Part shown: positions 51,726-59,981 of the stretch, piece by piece
Layout of the letters: every line of letters begins with the position of its first letter
How positions within the stretch are numbered: the stretch's first letter is position 1
The notes under the pieces: model-generated
What the model saw: only the letters and a program-made list of their open reading frames with translations
Database searches by the model: none
Told to the model about the DNA's origin: nothing
Made by a program: the position numbers and the translations under genes
Assembly: GCA_000402075.1 (NCBI GenBank)
Contig: ARWO01000001.1
Location: forward strand, 1 to 64,000
Direction of reading: 5' to 3'
Source: Thaumarchaeota archaeon SCGC AAA007-O23
GTDB taxonomy: Archaea; Thermoproteota; Nitrososphaeria; Nitrososphaerales; Nitrosopumilaceae
DNA length: 64,000 nucleotides

Positions 51726-52136
51726 ATGGTCATGCCAATAAACAAGGAAAAATTAGAGCTTCGTGATAAAGTTGCTAAAGGTAGACCTGAATTTAAAAGA
51801 CCTGAAAGCTGGCGGTATAAGAGATTAGAAACAACTTGGAGAAAGCCAAAAGGCATTGATAATCATCAGCGTAAACAAAAAAGTAGGGGCCGACCAGGTC
51901 TTGTTAAAGTGGGTTATGGTGGTCCTAAAATTGCACGTGGCTTGCATCCATCTGGTTATACAGATAACTTAGTTCATAATATTGATGATTTAGAAAAATT
52001 AAATCCAAAAATTGATGGGGTAAGAATAGGTCATAGTGTTGGAACAAAGAAAAGAAAAGAGATAGTTATCAAATCAATAGAAAAGAAATTCAAAATATTT
52101 AATGCGAGGGTGTCTGAACGTGCCAATAAATCTTAA
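51726..52136 (+). CDS. rpl32e: Large-subunit ribosomal protein L32e (eL32)
   Basis: A 136-residue protein: FKRPESWRYKRLETTWRKPKG, then NHQRKQKSRGRPGLVKVGYGG and GLHPSGYTDNLVHN. It normally precedes L19e and L18 in the spc operon; here the L32e-L19e pair stands alone. Confidence 0.95.
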   Translation: MVMPINKEKLELRDKVAKGRPEFKRPESWRYKRLETTWRKPKGIDNHQRKQKSRGRPGLVKVGYGGPKIARGLHPSGYTDNLVHNIDDLEKLNPKIDGVRIGHSVGTKKRKEIVIKSIEKKFKIFNARVSERANKS

Positions 52137-52581
52137 AACAAAAAAGCATCTAGTCGCACGAATGTATAAGGTTGGAGTAAACAGAGTGATGTTTGACTCT
52201 GATCATCTTGATGATATAGCTGATGCAATTACAAGGGAAAACATTCGAAGTTTATTTACGGCAAACACAATTAAAATTAAACCGATTGTTGGAACGTCAA
52301 GAGGAAGAGCAAAAGTAAAAAAAATTCAAAAAAAGAAGCGTGGTGTAAAACAGGGTTCTAAGAAGGGACGTAAGGGTGCTAGAGTGGGCAAAAAAGAAGT
52401 TTATGTAATAAAGGTAAGATCACTTCGTTACAGATTAAAAATTGCTAAGGATAGGAAAGAGATTACAAATAAGGAATTTTGGGAACTTTACAAAAAGATT
52501 GGTGGAAATACAGTTAGAAATATTGCGCATCTAAGAACATTGATTGAAGAAATAACATCAAAACAAAAAGATCAGAAATAG
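52120..52581 (+). CDS. rpl19e: Large-subunit ribosomal protein L19e (eL19)
   Basis: About 153 residues from the GTG at 52120 (MPINLKTKKHLVARMYKVG), which overlaps the L32e end by 17 bases; an ATG 6 codons upstream is less likely. GTSRGRAKVKKIQKKKRG and LRYRLKIAKDRKEITN are typical. It is followed by the convergent ogt gene with a 10-base overlap. Confidence 0.95.
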   Translation: MPINLKTKKHLVARMYKVGVNRVMFDSDHLDDIADAITRENIRSLFTANTIKIKPIVGTSRGRAKVKKIQKKKRGVKQGSKKGRKGARVGKKEVYVIKVRSLRYRLKIAKDRKEITNKEFWELYKKIGGNTVRNIAHLRTLIEEITSKQKDQK

Positions 52582-52865
52582 AATTTTTCCTTATCAAAAT
52601 CTATAATTTTCCAATCTTTAATTTTAATCCCTTCTTTAGTAAGCATTTTAAATTTCACCATCTCACCATAAGTATATCCACCAATTTTACCATCAGATCT
52701 CACCACCCTGTGACATGGTATTATTACAGGAAATGGATTATTTTTCATAATCGTGCCAATTACACGTTGTCCATTTTTTAATCCAACTGCTTTTGCTAGA
52801 TCACCATATGTTGTAACTTTTCCTTCTGGAATCTGCAAAAGTTTCGTGTAAACTTTAGTACTCAA
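52572..52865 (-). CDS. ogt: Methylated-DNA-protein cysteine methyltransferase, short form
   Basis: A 97-residue protein consisting of the C-terminal catalytic domain only: IPEGKVTTYGDLAKAVG, NPFPVIIPCHRVVRSDGKIGGY, with the alkyl-accepting Cys in PCHRV. It removes alkyl groups from O6-guanine. Lack of the N-terminal domain matches the short ATL/Ogt-like forms, but a Cys (not Trp) keeps transferase activity likely. It lies 2 bases from dtdA. Confidence 0.92.
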   Translation of the reverse strand: MSTKVYTKLLQIPEGKVTTYGDLAKAVGLKNGQRVIGTIMKNNPFPVIIPCHRVVRSDGKIGGYTYGEMVKFKMLTKEGIKIKDWKIIDFDKEKFYF

Positions 52866-52867
52866 AG

Positions 52868-53644
52868 TCAGAGCTTGATTACCTCTAAATCTGTTCTTTC
52901 AAGCATTTCAAGAATTTTTTGTTTATTTTTTCCCATACCATTCCAATCCAATAACGCTGTAGTAGCACCAATATTTCTTTTAATTATATGAGAAAATAAA
53001 GATTGATCTATGTGATCCAATGCATGCTTTGGAATCACTGTTCCTAGGGAATACTTGCCATGAATTAATTCATTGGTGAATTTTTCAGGGTAATGTGTTC
53101 CGCCAAAACATATTGCAATCGGATAGGATTTCTGTTGTTCTTTCATTACATCAACTATAATCTGCCCAACTGAATTACACAAATTCACATCGTTCCATTC
53201 TTTTTCTGTTGTTCCAATTTCAATGAACAGTGCAGGTTTGTTTAAAGCAGTTGGTCCATGATGCGTCGCCTCAATTGTTATTTGAAATCCTGGAAACTTG
53301 CCTCTGGCATTCCAAAGATTCTGAATATATGATTTTTGAATATGTGGGTGTGGGACTGATACTTGACGGCTATAACCACCGAAATTAGCATTAGAAAAAT
53401 TTCCTGTATTATGACAAGTAAGTGCCAAAACACCTGATTCCGCCGCATGTTTTGATAAAAAAATATACCCATCATAATCAAATTTTTCTTCTAACCAATC
53501 TGCAGAAATTGCCGGACTTGAAATTATTGCTAAATCAAAATCTTTTCCCTTGTAAACATGATCGTTTTTCTCCAATTCTTTTGAAATAAATTTTGCAATA
53601 TTATAGCCGGCTGGGTCTTTTTGATATGCAACGAGTAATTCCAT
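52868..53644 (-). CDS. dtdA: D-aminoacyl-tRNA deacylase, archaeal DtdA type
   Basis: A 258-residue DTD2: YIFLSKHAAESGVLALTCHNTGN, then ITIEATHHGPTALNKPALFIEIGTTEKEW and CFGGTHYPEKFT. The enzyme frees D-amino acids or damaged adducts from tRNA, a translation proofreading step. It is divergent from secE (40 bases between starts) and shares a transcript with ogt. Confidence 0.95.
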   Translation of the reverse strand: MELLVAYQKDPAGYNIAKFISKELEKNDHVYKGKDFDLAIISSPAISADWLEEKFDYDGYIFLSKHAAESGVLALTCHNTGNFSNANFGGYSRQVSVPHPHIQKSYIQNLWNARGKFPGFQITIEATHHGPTALNKPALFIEIGTTEKEWNDVNLCNSVGQIIVDVMKEQQKSYPIAICFGGTHYPEKFTNELIHGKYSLGTVIPKHALDHIDQSLFSHIIKRNIGATTALLDWNGMGKNKQKILEMLERTDLEVIKL

Positions 53645-53684
53645 TAGATAAAAGATATATTGATACTTTATTAATTTCCAACAA

Positions 53685-53864
53685 ATGCAGATTAATCTTC
53701 AGCGTACATTAATGAATATGAAAAACACCATCAAGCTTACCAAAAAATCTGATAAGGACGTCTATATGCAACATCTAAGGCTTGTGTTATTTGGGATTGC
53801 GATAATAGGCACTATTGGATTTGGAATCCAGTTCATTTTTTCAGTTTTGACATTTGGAAGATAA
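53685..53864 (+). CDS. secE: Preprotein translocase subunit SecE (Sss1/Sec61-gamma)
   Basis: A 59-codon ATG-to-TAA frame: an amphipathic start (MQINLQRTLMNMKNTIKL), then KSDKDVYMQHLRLVLFGIAI and one membrane helix (IAIIGTIGFGIQFIFSVLTF). It is directly followed after one base by spt5, the universal secE-nusG pairing, which makes the call secure despite the size. It clamps SecY. Confidence 0.93.
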   Translation: MQINLQRTLMNMKNTIKLTKKSDKDVYMQHLRLVLFGIAIIGTIGFGIQFIFSVLTFGR

Positions 53865-53865
53865 A

Positions 53866-54468
53866 ATGTCAGAATCAGAATCATCAGATGGACAGCAGGC
53901 AAAATCTACTACTGAACCAGAAACTGTAGCTGAACCAGAAACTGTAGCTGAACCAGAAACTATAGCTGAACCAGAAACTGTAGCTGAACCAGAAACTGTA
54001 GCTGAACCAGAAAAGGAAACAGATGGAAACTCGCACCTATTTGCAGTAAGAACAACTGGTGGCCAAGAAAAAATTGTTATGAGATTGTTAGAAGCAAGAA
54101 TAAAAATGGAAAAAATAAACATCCAGTCAGTAGTTTTGTTATCTGATCTGAAGGGATATGTTGTAGTTGAAGCGCGGGATGTATCTGCTATGTTTGACGC
54201 GATTCAAGGAATTAGGCATGTACGTGGTCAATTAAGAGGAGAGCTATCATACAATGAGATTGATAAATATTTGATCAAAAAATCTGTTGTGTCTGAACTT
54301 GCTATTGAAAACACTGTTGAAATAATTGGTGGTCCATTCAAAGGTATGAAAGCTACTATTACAAGAGTGGATAAAGAAAAAGAAGAAGCCACAGTTATTT
54401 TATTAGATGCGTCTTATCAACTACCAGTAACTGTTGATGCAAACTATCTAAAATTAATTTCAGCATAG
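53866..54468 (+). CDS. spt5: Transcription elongation factor Spt5 (NusG) with acidic repeat N-terminus
   Basis: About 200 residues from ATG 53866, one base after secE. The NGN domain (about 52-135: FAVRTTGGQEKIVMRLLEA, IQGIRHVRGQLRGEL) and KOW domain (VEIIGGPFKGMKATITRVDKE) are both present. Archaeal Spt5 normally starts close to the NGN domain; here about 48 extra acidic residues precede it, with EPETVA repeats. Spt5 binds RNA polymerase and, by analogy, the ribosome. Confidence 0.94.
   Translation: MSESESSDGQQAKSTTEPETVAEPETVAEPETIAEPETVAEPETVAEPEKETDGNSHLFAVRTTGGQEKIVMRLLEARIKMEKINIQSVVLLSDLKGYVVVEARDVSAMFDAIQGIRHVRGQLRGELSYNEIDKYLIKKSVVSELAIENTVEIIGGPFKGMKATITRVDKEKEEATVILLDASYQLPVTVDANYLKLISA
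53914..54003 (+). repeat. Coding 18-base tandem repeat in spt5 (5 units)
   Basis: Five 18-base units GAACCAGAAACTGTAGCT encode EPETVA, with one Ile for Val. A partial sixth (EPEK) follows. Nearly perfect at nucleotide level. Confidence 0.94.
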
Positions 54469-54502
54469 CAAAGATTAAATTTTCAAAATACGGTGTAAAA
54501 TT

Positions 54503-54985
54503 GTGGGAAATAAACAAACCATTTCATCGCTTGTAACTGGAGGAGAAGCCTCAGCTGGACCACCTCTAGGACCGGCATTAGGTCCAATAGGAGTGAACAT
54601 ACTAGAGGTAATTGAGGCTATTAATGAAAAAACTAGTGAATTTAAAGGAATGAAAATTCCAGTAACTGTTTCAGTAGATTCTGATACTAAAAAATGGGAA
54701 ATTGAGGTAGGAATACCATCAGCTTCTGCACTTTTGTTAAAGGAAGCTGGTATTCAAAAGGGCTCTGGAACATCTGGAACTGAATGGGTTGGAGAAATCA
54801 CTGTTGATTCTATCGTTAAAGTTGCTAACGTTAAATTGGAATCATCATATGCTACTTCTTTAAAATCCGTGGTAAAACAAATAATTGGTACATGTGGATC
54901 ATTAGGAATTAAAATTGAAGGAAAAACTCCTAAGGAGTTTACTTCTGAAGTGAACGAAAGCAAGTGGGATAGTAAATTCAAGTAA
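54503..54985 (+). CDS. rpl11: Large-subunit ribosomal protein L11 (uL11)
   Basis: A 160-residue L11 starting at GTG: GGEASAGPPLGPALGPIGVNILEVIEAIN with the Gly/Pro-rich N-terminus, and KSVVKQIIGTCGSLGIKIEG. It forms the GTPase-associated centre with the L10 stalk. It follows spt5 by 34 bases. In many archaea L1 and L10 follow directly; here an Lrp regulator gene on the other strand intervenes. Confidence 0.95.
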   Translation: MGNKQTISSLVTGGEASAGPPLGPALGPIGVNILEVIEAINEKTSEFKGMKIPVTVSVDSDTKKWEIEVGIPSASALLLKEAGIQKGSGTSGTEWVGEITVDSIVKVANVKLESSYATSLKSVVKQIIGTCGSLGIKIEGKTPKEFTSEVNESKWDSKFK

Positions 54986-55037
54986 TTTCTTGCTAACTAA
55001 ATATTGATAAATGATTAAATAGAGATTTTACGGTTTT

Positions 55038-55502
55038 CTATACATTTTTGGTAAGATAGACAGGCTCCTTGTCAGTTTTTTGTAATTCCACAAAAGTTTC
55101 AGTGTTTTGTATGCCCTCAATTTTTCCAATTTTTTCTATAACAACAGTATGCAAATCTTCAAGATCTTGAGTATAAACTCGTATCATGATATCAAATCTT
55201 CCAGTAACTTCGGAGATAGAAATTACTTCAGAAACTTCCAAAAGTTTTTTGTGAATTTGCGTTTTAAATTTAGGGTCCCTGTTTATACCAACAGATGCTT
55301 TAACGCTTATTCCCAATAAAGAATCATCTACTTCAATGGTAAATTTCTTAATCAATTTCTTTCGCACAAGTCGTTTAATTCTGCTATATAGTACAGATGC
55401 ACTAACTCCAAGTTTTTTTGAAAGTGTAGGAACAGAAATGTTTCCATCTTTAGATAATTCAAAAAGTAGTTTCATATCAAGATCATCAAATCGCTGCAAC
55501 AA
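55038..55502 (-). CDS. Lrp/AsnC-family transcription regulator
   Basis: A 154-residue regulator with an N-terminal winged helix-turn-helix (LDMKLLFELSKDGNISVPTLSKKLGVSASVLYSRIKRL) and a C-terminal RAM domain (VGINRDPKFKTQIHKKL; VTGRFDIMIRVYTQDLEDL). Start is TTG 55502. The protein should form dimers or octamers and respond to small ligands such as amino acids. It sits between L11 and L1 in opposite orientation, with an AT-rich dyad upstream. Confidence 0.92.
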   Translation of the reverse strand: MLQRFDDLDMKLLFELSKDGNISVPTLSKKLGVSASVLYSRIKRLVRKKLIKKFTIEVDDSLLGISVKASVGINRDPKFKTQIHKKLLEVSEVISISEVTGRFDIMIRVYTQDLEDLHTVVIEKIGKIEGIQNTETFVELQKTDKEPVYLTKNV

Positions 55503-55554
55503 TCGGAAAAAGGTCTATTTAGTAATAAATGTAGATTTTGCCAACATTATAGAT

Positions 55555-55570
55555 ATTAATTTCAATTAAT
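55555..55570. promoter_or_regulatory. AT-rich dyad in the Lrp-L1 intergenic region
   Basis: ATTAATT-TC-AATTAAT is a 7-base inverted repeat, 53 bases upstream of the Lrp start. AT-rich dyads are typical Lrp-family sites, so self-control is possible; the region is AT-rich, so chance is not excluded. Confidence 0.3.
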
Positions 55571-55660
55571 ATAATATAAAATGGAAAATTTTCAAAAGTT
55601 ATTGGAATATGATCTTTGTGTCTCTAAACGATTTTAAGTAGGGTTTTAAAAAAAATCTTC

Positions 55661-56314
55661 ATGGCTAATGAATCACAATTTGTTGAAGTGATAAAACAGG
55701 CAAAGGAAAGTGATAAGGATCGTAAATTTAATCAATCTGTAGAGATGATAATGGTATTCAGGGACGTTGATGTAAAAAAGGGATTTGCTATTAGTGAGAC
55801 TGTTCAACTGCCAAAAAAAATGACTACACCTGCTTCAGTATGTATAATGGCATCTGGGGATATGGGAATCAAAGCAAAAAGTGCAAAAGCTGACAAGGTA
55901 ATGGATGAAAGTGAACTGACAAAATTGAGCACAGATAAAAAGAAGGCAAAAAAATTGATTAACGATTATGATTTCTTTTTAGCAGATACAAAACTCATGC
56001 CAGCTGTGGGTAAGAAGTTAGGACAGCTTCTAGGACCTAGGGGTAAAATGCCAACTCCAGTTCCATTTAATGCTCCTATCGAATCATTTTTGGAACGCTT
56101 TAGATCATCTGTAAAGATTAAAGCTAAGGGATCTTTAGCTATGTCATGTAAGATTGGAGAAGAAAATATGGATGATGCTGACCTTGCTGCAAATGCAAAT
56201 GCTGTAGCAACAACAGTAGAAAAAATATTACCCAATGGAAGTAAGAATGTTAGAAAAATTATGTTTAAAACAACCATGGGAAAGGCTATTCGGGTAGAAC
56301 AGGTGAAGAAATAG
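55661..56314 (+). CDS. rpl1: Large-subunit ribosomal protein L1 (uL1)
   Basis: A 217-residue L1: RKFNQSVEMIMVFRDVDVKKG, ADTKLMPAVGKKLGQLLGPRGKMPTP and RKIMFKTTMGKAIRVEQV. It binds 23S rRNA at the E-site stalk; archaeal L1 also represses its own mRNA. ATG is 1 base from nothing obvious upstream except a T-rich leader. L10 follows after 1 base. Confidence 0.95.
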   Translation: MANESQFVEVIKQAKESDKDRKFNQSVEMIMVFRDVDVKKGFAISETVQLPKKMTTPASVCIMASGDMGIKAKSAKADKVMDESELTKLSTDKKKAKKLINDYDFFLADTKLMPAVGKKLGQLLGPRGKMPTPVPFNAPIESFLERFRSSVKIKAKGSLAMSCKIGEENMDDADLAANANAVATTVEKILPNGSKNVRKIMFKTTMGKAIRVEQVKK

Positions 56315-56315
56315 A

Positions 56316-57290
56316 ATGCACGAAAATAGAACAACATATCCAAAAAGGAAGACGCAAATGTATCAACTTCTACAGGATCTGCCAAAAAAATATAACGTTA
56401 CAGCACTAGTACGATTGGAAAAAGTACGTGCGTCTCAATTGTTACCCTTAAGAAAAAAACTTCTGGGTGAGGTGGAAATTGTTAGCATTAAGGATAAAGT
56501 TGCAAAAAAATCTCTCGAAAAATTAGATATACCTGGCATTGAAAAACTGAAGGAAAAACTGACTGGCCAATGTCTATTTATGTTTACAAATATGTCTCCG
56601 TTCAAGCTAAATGTTCTACTTGGTAAAAACAAGGTGTTGCTTACAGCAAGAGGAGGAGATATTGCAAGCATAGATGTGGTAGTGCCTCCAAAAAATACAG
56701 GAATAGCACCTGGTCCAATGCTTACTGAATTCAAGGAAAATAAGATACCTACTAAAATTGACCAAGGAACAATCTGGATTCTCAAAGAAACAACTCCTGT
56801 AAAAAAGGGTGAGCCTATATCAGCTAAATTAGCAGCATTATTGGGAAAGCTGGATATCAAACCAATTGAAGCTAAAATAATTTTAAACTCGGCATTATCT
56901 GAGGGAATTCTATTTGCTGAAGAGGAACTTGTTGTAGACGTAGAGAAATTCAAGGAGAAATTAATACAAGCTGCTCAAGAAGCAAAATCATTATCAATTG
57001 AAATTGGATACATCACACCTGATAACGCTGAACAATTAATTTCAAAAGCAGCGCAATCTGCACGCTCTCTCTCAATTGAATCTGGATTTCTTACCGATGA
57101 AACAAATGAGCAGATACTACAAAAGGCTCATGGACAAGCGCAAAATATCGCAGCTAAATTGCCTGATGAACCAAAGGCTGATGCTCCTGCTGAGAAAGCA
57201 GATGCAGAACCAAAGGCTGATGCTCCTGCTGAGAAAGCAGATGCAGAACCAAAGGCTGATGCTCCTGCTGAGAAAGCAGATGCAGAATAA
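56316..57290 (+). CDS. rpl10: Large-subunit ribosomal stalk protein L10 (P0, uL10) with 13-residue repeat tail
   Basis: A 324-residue P0. The rRNA-binding N-domain (YQLLQDLPKKYNVTALVRLEKV) and the APGPMLTEFKE insert are clear, and the helical spine (about 220-285) that binds P1 dimers includes two similar helices (AQEAKSLSIEIGYITPDNA, AQSARSLSIESGFLTDET). The last 40 residues are three EPKADAPAEKADA repeats and EPKA-like acidic/basic charge. The usual archaeal ending with GLGALFG-type residues is missing. Confidence 0.94.
   Translation: MHENRTTYPKRKTQMYQLLQDLPKKYNVTALVRLEKVRASQLLPLRKKLLGEVEIVSIKDKVAKKSLEKLDIPGIEKLKEKLTGQCLFMFTNMSPFKLNVLLGKNKVLLTARGGDIASIDVVVPPKNTGIAPGPMLTEFKENKIPTKIDQGTIWILKETTPVKKGEPISAKLAALLGKLDIKPIEAKIILNSALSEGILFAEEELVVDVEKFKEKLIQAAQEAKSLSIEIGYITPDNAEQLISKAAQSARSLSIESGFLTDETNEQILQKAHGQAQNIAAKLPDEPKADAPAEKADAEPKADAPAEKADAEPKADAPAEKADAE
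57168..57284 (+). repeat. Coding 39-base tandem repeat in rpl10 (3 units)
   Basis: Three identical 39-base units encode EPKADAPAEKADA, ending one codon before the stop. No base differences are seen among units. Confidence 0.96.
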
Positions 57291-57339
57291 AATTATAGTT
57301 TTTAAAAAATCTTAACTAAAACCAAGGTCTAGTAATAGA

Positions 57340-57447
57340 ATGACTGATTCAGTATATTTTGGCGATATGATGAGAACTTTACATGAAATACGTGATGAGT
57401 TAAAGTCAATCAATAAAAAACTCGACAGCCTTTGTTCTAACAAATAA
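57340..57447 (+). CDS. Small protein (35 residues), unknown function
   Basis: An ATG-to-TAA frame: MTDSVYFGDMMRTLHEIRDE followed by LKSINKKLDSLCSNK. Likely one amphipathic coiled-coil helix (heptad-like L/I spacing). It ends 3 bases before the next gene, so the two may be coupled. Support is only start, spacing and helical bias. Confidence 0.4.
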   Translation: MTDSVYFGDMMRTLHEIRDELKSINKKLDSLCSNK

Positions 57448-57450
57448 GGC

Positions 57451-58335
57451 TTGGATAATTCGTTGAACCATAAAAATAATTTCACCCATCATGTAGACAA
57501 AAATAATGTAAAAATTTGGAGTGCTACGCGTCTTCCTTTTGAGCCTAAGGGATGGCTTGTAGACATGAGAGAGCAAATCAGGCAGGATTTGAGATTACTA
57601 AATCTGGAAATAGATCATACTTTCTGTGCATACTATGTATCATCTGATAATAGCTTTTGTGATGTTGAAAATATTTTATTCTACAATGTAGGTGTATCCA
57701 ATTTCAATAATCTAACAAAAAACGGTCTAATTTTCGAACGCGTATTTAAACAGCCACCAGAATTTCAAAAGTTTGGATTTCCACACTTTCAACATTATAG
57801 TGTTGGGAAAAATTTCTTTAGTTATTGGAAACTTGAAAAAGAATTAGCTAAATTTTCAAGCGCACCAATTAGACATTTTTCTTCAGATACGAAGGTGGAT
57901 CATATTTGGTACGCGTTAAAGAAGGGAAATATTCAAAGTTTGGATTCATTAAAAACCTCACAAAATTTTGGACTTGAAATTAAATTAAACCTAAATAAAA
58001 AAACAAGAATGTCATCAATTCTAAAAGTCCTACTTGACGGAATTATTTCTGCGTTTCAATCTCATCTTAATGATAACAATCAATCACTATTTGATAAAAT
58101 TTCAGAGAGGCTAGAAACTGATTCTGAGCAAGTTAGAGAATTGTTATTGAATGAAGATAATGCTATACTGGGCAAAAATAAACTGATACACAAACGAGCA
58201 GATAGTATTCAATGGAATCCAAAGGATGACGGGTTAGTCAAAGTTCAGATTTTTCCAAAATACAGTGATTCAGAATATACTACATTCTCAGGAAAAATAT
58301 ATTCGGTAAAAACGCCTGATCCCGAAGATAATTAA
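57451..58335 (+). CDS. Protein of unknown function
   Basis: A 294-residue soluble protein starting at TTG. Features: WSATRLPFEPKGWLVDMREQIRQDL, DHTFCAYYVSSDNSFCDVENILFYNVG, HFQHYSVGKNFFSYW, and an acidic C-terminal half. Not assigned. It looks like a domain that binds a ligand or protein, but no catalytic motif is clear. Convergent with the transaldolase gene 9 bases away. Confidence 0.65.
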   Translation: MDNSLNHKNNFTHHVDKNNVKIWSATRLPFEPKGWLVDMREQIRQDLRLLNLEIDHTFCAYYVSSDNSFCDVENILFYNVGVSNFNNLTKNGLIFERVFKQPPEFQKFGFPHFQHYSVGKNFFSYWKLEKELAKFSSAPIRHFSSDTKVDHIWYALKKGNIQSLDSLKTSQNFGLEIKLNLNKKTRMSSILKVLLDGIISAFQSHLNDNNQSLFDKISERLETDSEQVRELLLNEDNAILGKNKLIHKRADSIQWNPKDDGLVKVQIFPKYSDSEYTTFSGKIYSVKTPDPEDN

Positions 58336-58344
58336 TCTGACGTA

Positions 58345-59010
58345 TTAAACTTCGACGCTTGGACTTTCTGATTTTAGCTTTTCCCAGTCATCTAGAAATG
58401 CTTTCAAGCCCTTGTCAGTCAATGTATGATTAAGCATCTTGCCAAGAACTGCTGCTGGGACTGTAACAACATCAGCACCAATTTTTCCAGCATCAACTAC
58501 GTGCTGTGGGTGTCTAATGCTTGCAACCAGAATTTGTGTTTTAAAATCATAGTTTCCAAAAATCTGTTTAATTTCTTTAATCAGATCCATTCCAGTGTGA
58601 CCAATGTCATCTAGTCGTCCAATAAACGGACTGACATACTTGGCGCCGGCTTTTGCAGCCAAAAGAGCTTGGTTTGGAGAAAATACAAGAGTAATGTTGA
58701 CCGGAATTCCTTCCGCGGTTAAACTCTTACAAGCTTTTAGTCCTTCGCCAGTCATTGGACATTTAACTATAACATTGTCACCATACTTGCGAAGTCGTCT
58801 TCCCTCTTCCATCATTCCGTCATAATCAGTACTGACAACTTCAAGACTTACATCGCCCTTGATAATTCTTGAAATTTCTTCCATGGTTTTTTGTGGGTCA
58901 CCGCCTTCCTTTGCTAGCAACGAAGGGTTTGTTGTAATACCATCTACAAGTCCCATGTCGTTGTACATTCGTATAGCATCAAGATTAGCTGTATCTAGGA
59001 AAATTTTCAT
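58345..59010 (-). CDS. tal: Transaldolase / fructose-6-phosphate aldolase family
   Basis: A 221-residue TIM-barrel enzyme of the small transaldolase family: MKIFLDTANLDAIRMYNDMG, DGITTNPSLLAKEG, VIVKCPMTGEGLKA with the Schiff-base Lys, NITLVFSPNQALLAAKAGA and SPFIGRLDDIG. It acts with the transketolase subunits in sugar-phosphate interconversion. Overlaps the transketolase C gene by 4 bases, so one operon. Confidence 0.93.
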   Translation of the reverse strand: MKIFLDTANLDAIRMYNDMGLVDGITTNPSLLAKEGGDPQKTMEEISRIIKGDVSLEVVSTDYDGMMEEGRRLRKYGDNVIVKCPMTGEGLKACKSLTAEGIPVNITLVFSPNQALLAAKAGAKYVSPFIGRLDDIGHTGMDLIKEIKQIFGNYDFKTQILVASIRHPQHVVDAGKIGADVVTVPAAVLGKMLNHTLTDKGLKAFLDDWEKLKSESPSVEV

Positions 59011-59981
59011 GGTTTTTGACCTCTTGCTTCCTTTACTGTTTTTGCTATATTAATAGATGTTATCCCATGTTTTTCAAATAACTGTGAAATTTCATTATCA
59101 CGTGCTGATTCTCCAAACTTGTCTTGTGCTCCAATTCTTTTTATTGGAACAGGATAAGATTCCGAAACAACTTCTGCTACTCTAGAACCAAATCCCCCCA
59201 TAACATTATGTTCTTCACAGGTTACAATTGATCCTGTTTCCCTAGCAGCTTTTTCTAAAAGTTCCTTGTCAATTGGTTTAACAGAAAAACAATCAACAAC
59301 TCTACAAGATATTCCCTCTTGCTTAAGCAAATCAGCTGCATCTAATGCAATCTTAACAGTAATACCACATGCAGCTATTGTACAGTCAGAACCATCTCGT
59401 AATACAATTCCTTTCCCAATCTGAAATTCTTGCGAATCAGTATGAATGATAGGAGTTTTTGATCTAGCCATTCTCATATAGAATGGTCCATATTGTTGAG
59501 CAATTATCCAAGTAAGTTTTGAAACCATTACCGAATCAGATGGCACAAGCACTCTCATGTTGGGAATTGCTCGCATGATTGCAATATCCTCAATTTGTTG
59601 ATGAGAACCTCCATCAGCTCCAACACTGAGACCGCCATGAGATACAACTAGTTTAACATTTAGACCCTTTTTGTCTCCAGGAGAGGGATATGCAATTGCA
59701 TTTCTAATTTGATCAACGCATCGTCCTGGCAGAAATATAGCATATGTACTGGCAAATGCTGTCTTCCCAGAATATGCGAGCCCTGCAGCAACCGAAACAA
59801 GATTAGCCTCTGCTATTCCTACATTAAAAAATCTTTCAGGAAATTTTTTTCCAAAGTTGGCAGTCTTCAAAGAATCAGTGGTATCAGCTCCTAGAACCAC
59901 AACATTTGGATCTTCTTCTCCAACCGCAACAAGTGCTTTACTATATTCAGTCCTCATATCACCGAACTGTTCTGTACTCAT
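59007..59981 (-). CDS. tktB: Transketolase C-terminal subunit
   Basis: A 324-residue protein with the Pyr domain and C-domain: DMRTEYSKALVAVGEEDPNVVVLGAD, FFNVGIAEANLVSVAAGLA with the catalytic Glu, SHGGLSVGADGGSHQQIEDIAIM and VTCEEHNVMGGFGSRV. Separate N- and C-subunits are typical of archaeal transketolases. Overlaps the N-terminal subunit gene by 4 bases. Confidence 0.94.
   Translation of the reverse strand: MSTEQFGDMRTEYSKALVAVGEEDPNVVVLGADTTDSLKTANFGKKFPERFFNVGIAEANLVSVAAGLAYSGKTAFASTYAIFLPGRCVDQIRNAIAYPSPGDKKGLNVKLVVSHGGLSVGADGGSHQQIEDIAIMRAIPNMRVLVPSDSVMVSKLTWIIAQQYGPFYMRMARSKTPIIHTDSQEFQIGKGIVLRDGSDCTIAACGITVKIALDAADLLKQEGISCRVVDCFSVKPIDKELLEKAARETGSIVTCEEHNVMGGFGSRVAEVVSESYPVPIKRIGAQDKFGESARDNEISQLFEKHGITSINIAKTVKEARGQKP

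Noticed and set aside
57291..57450. Missing L12 (P1) gene after L10
   Set aside because: The interval contains only a 35-codon frame unlike L12, so it is not reported as L12; it probably lies elsewhere in the genome.
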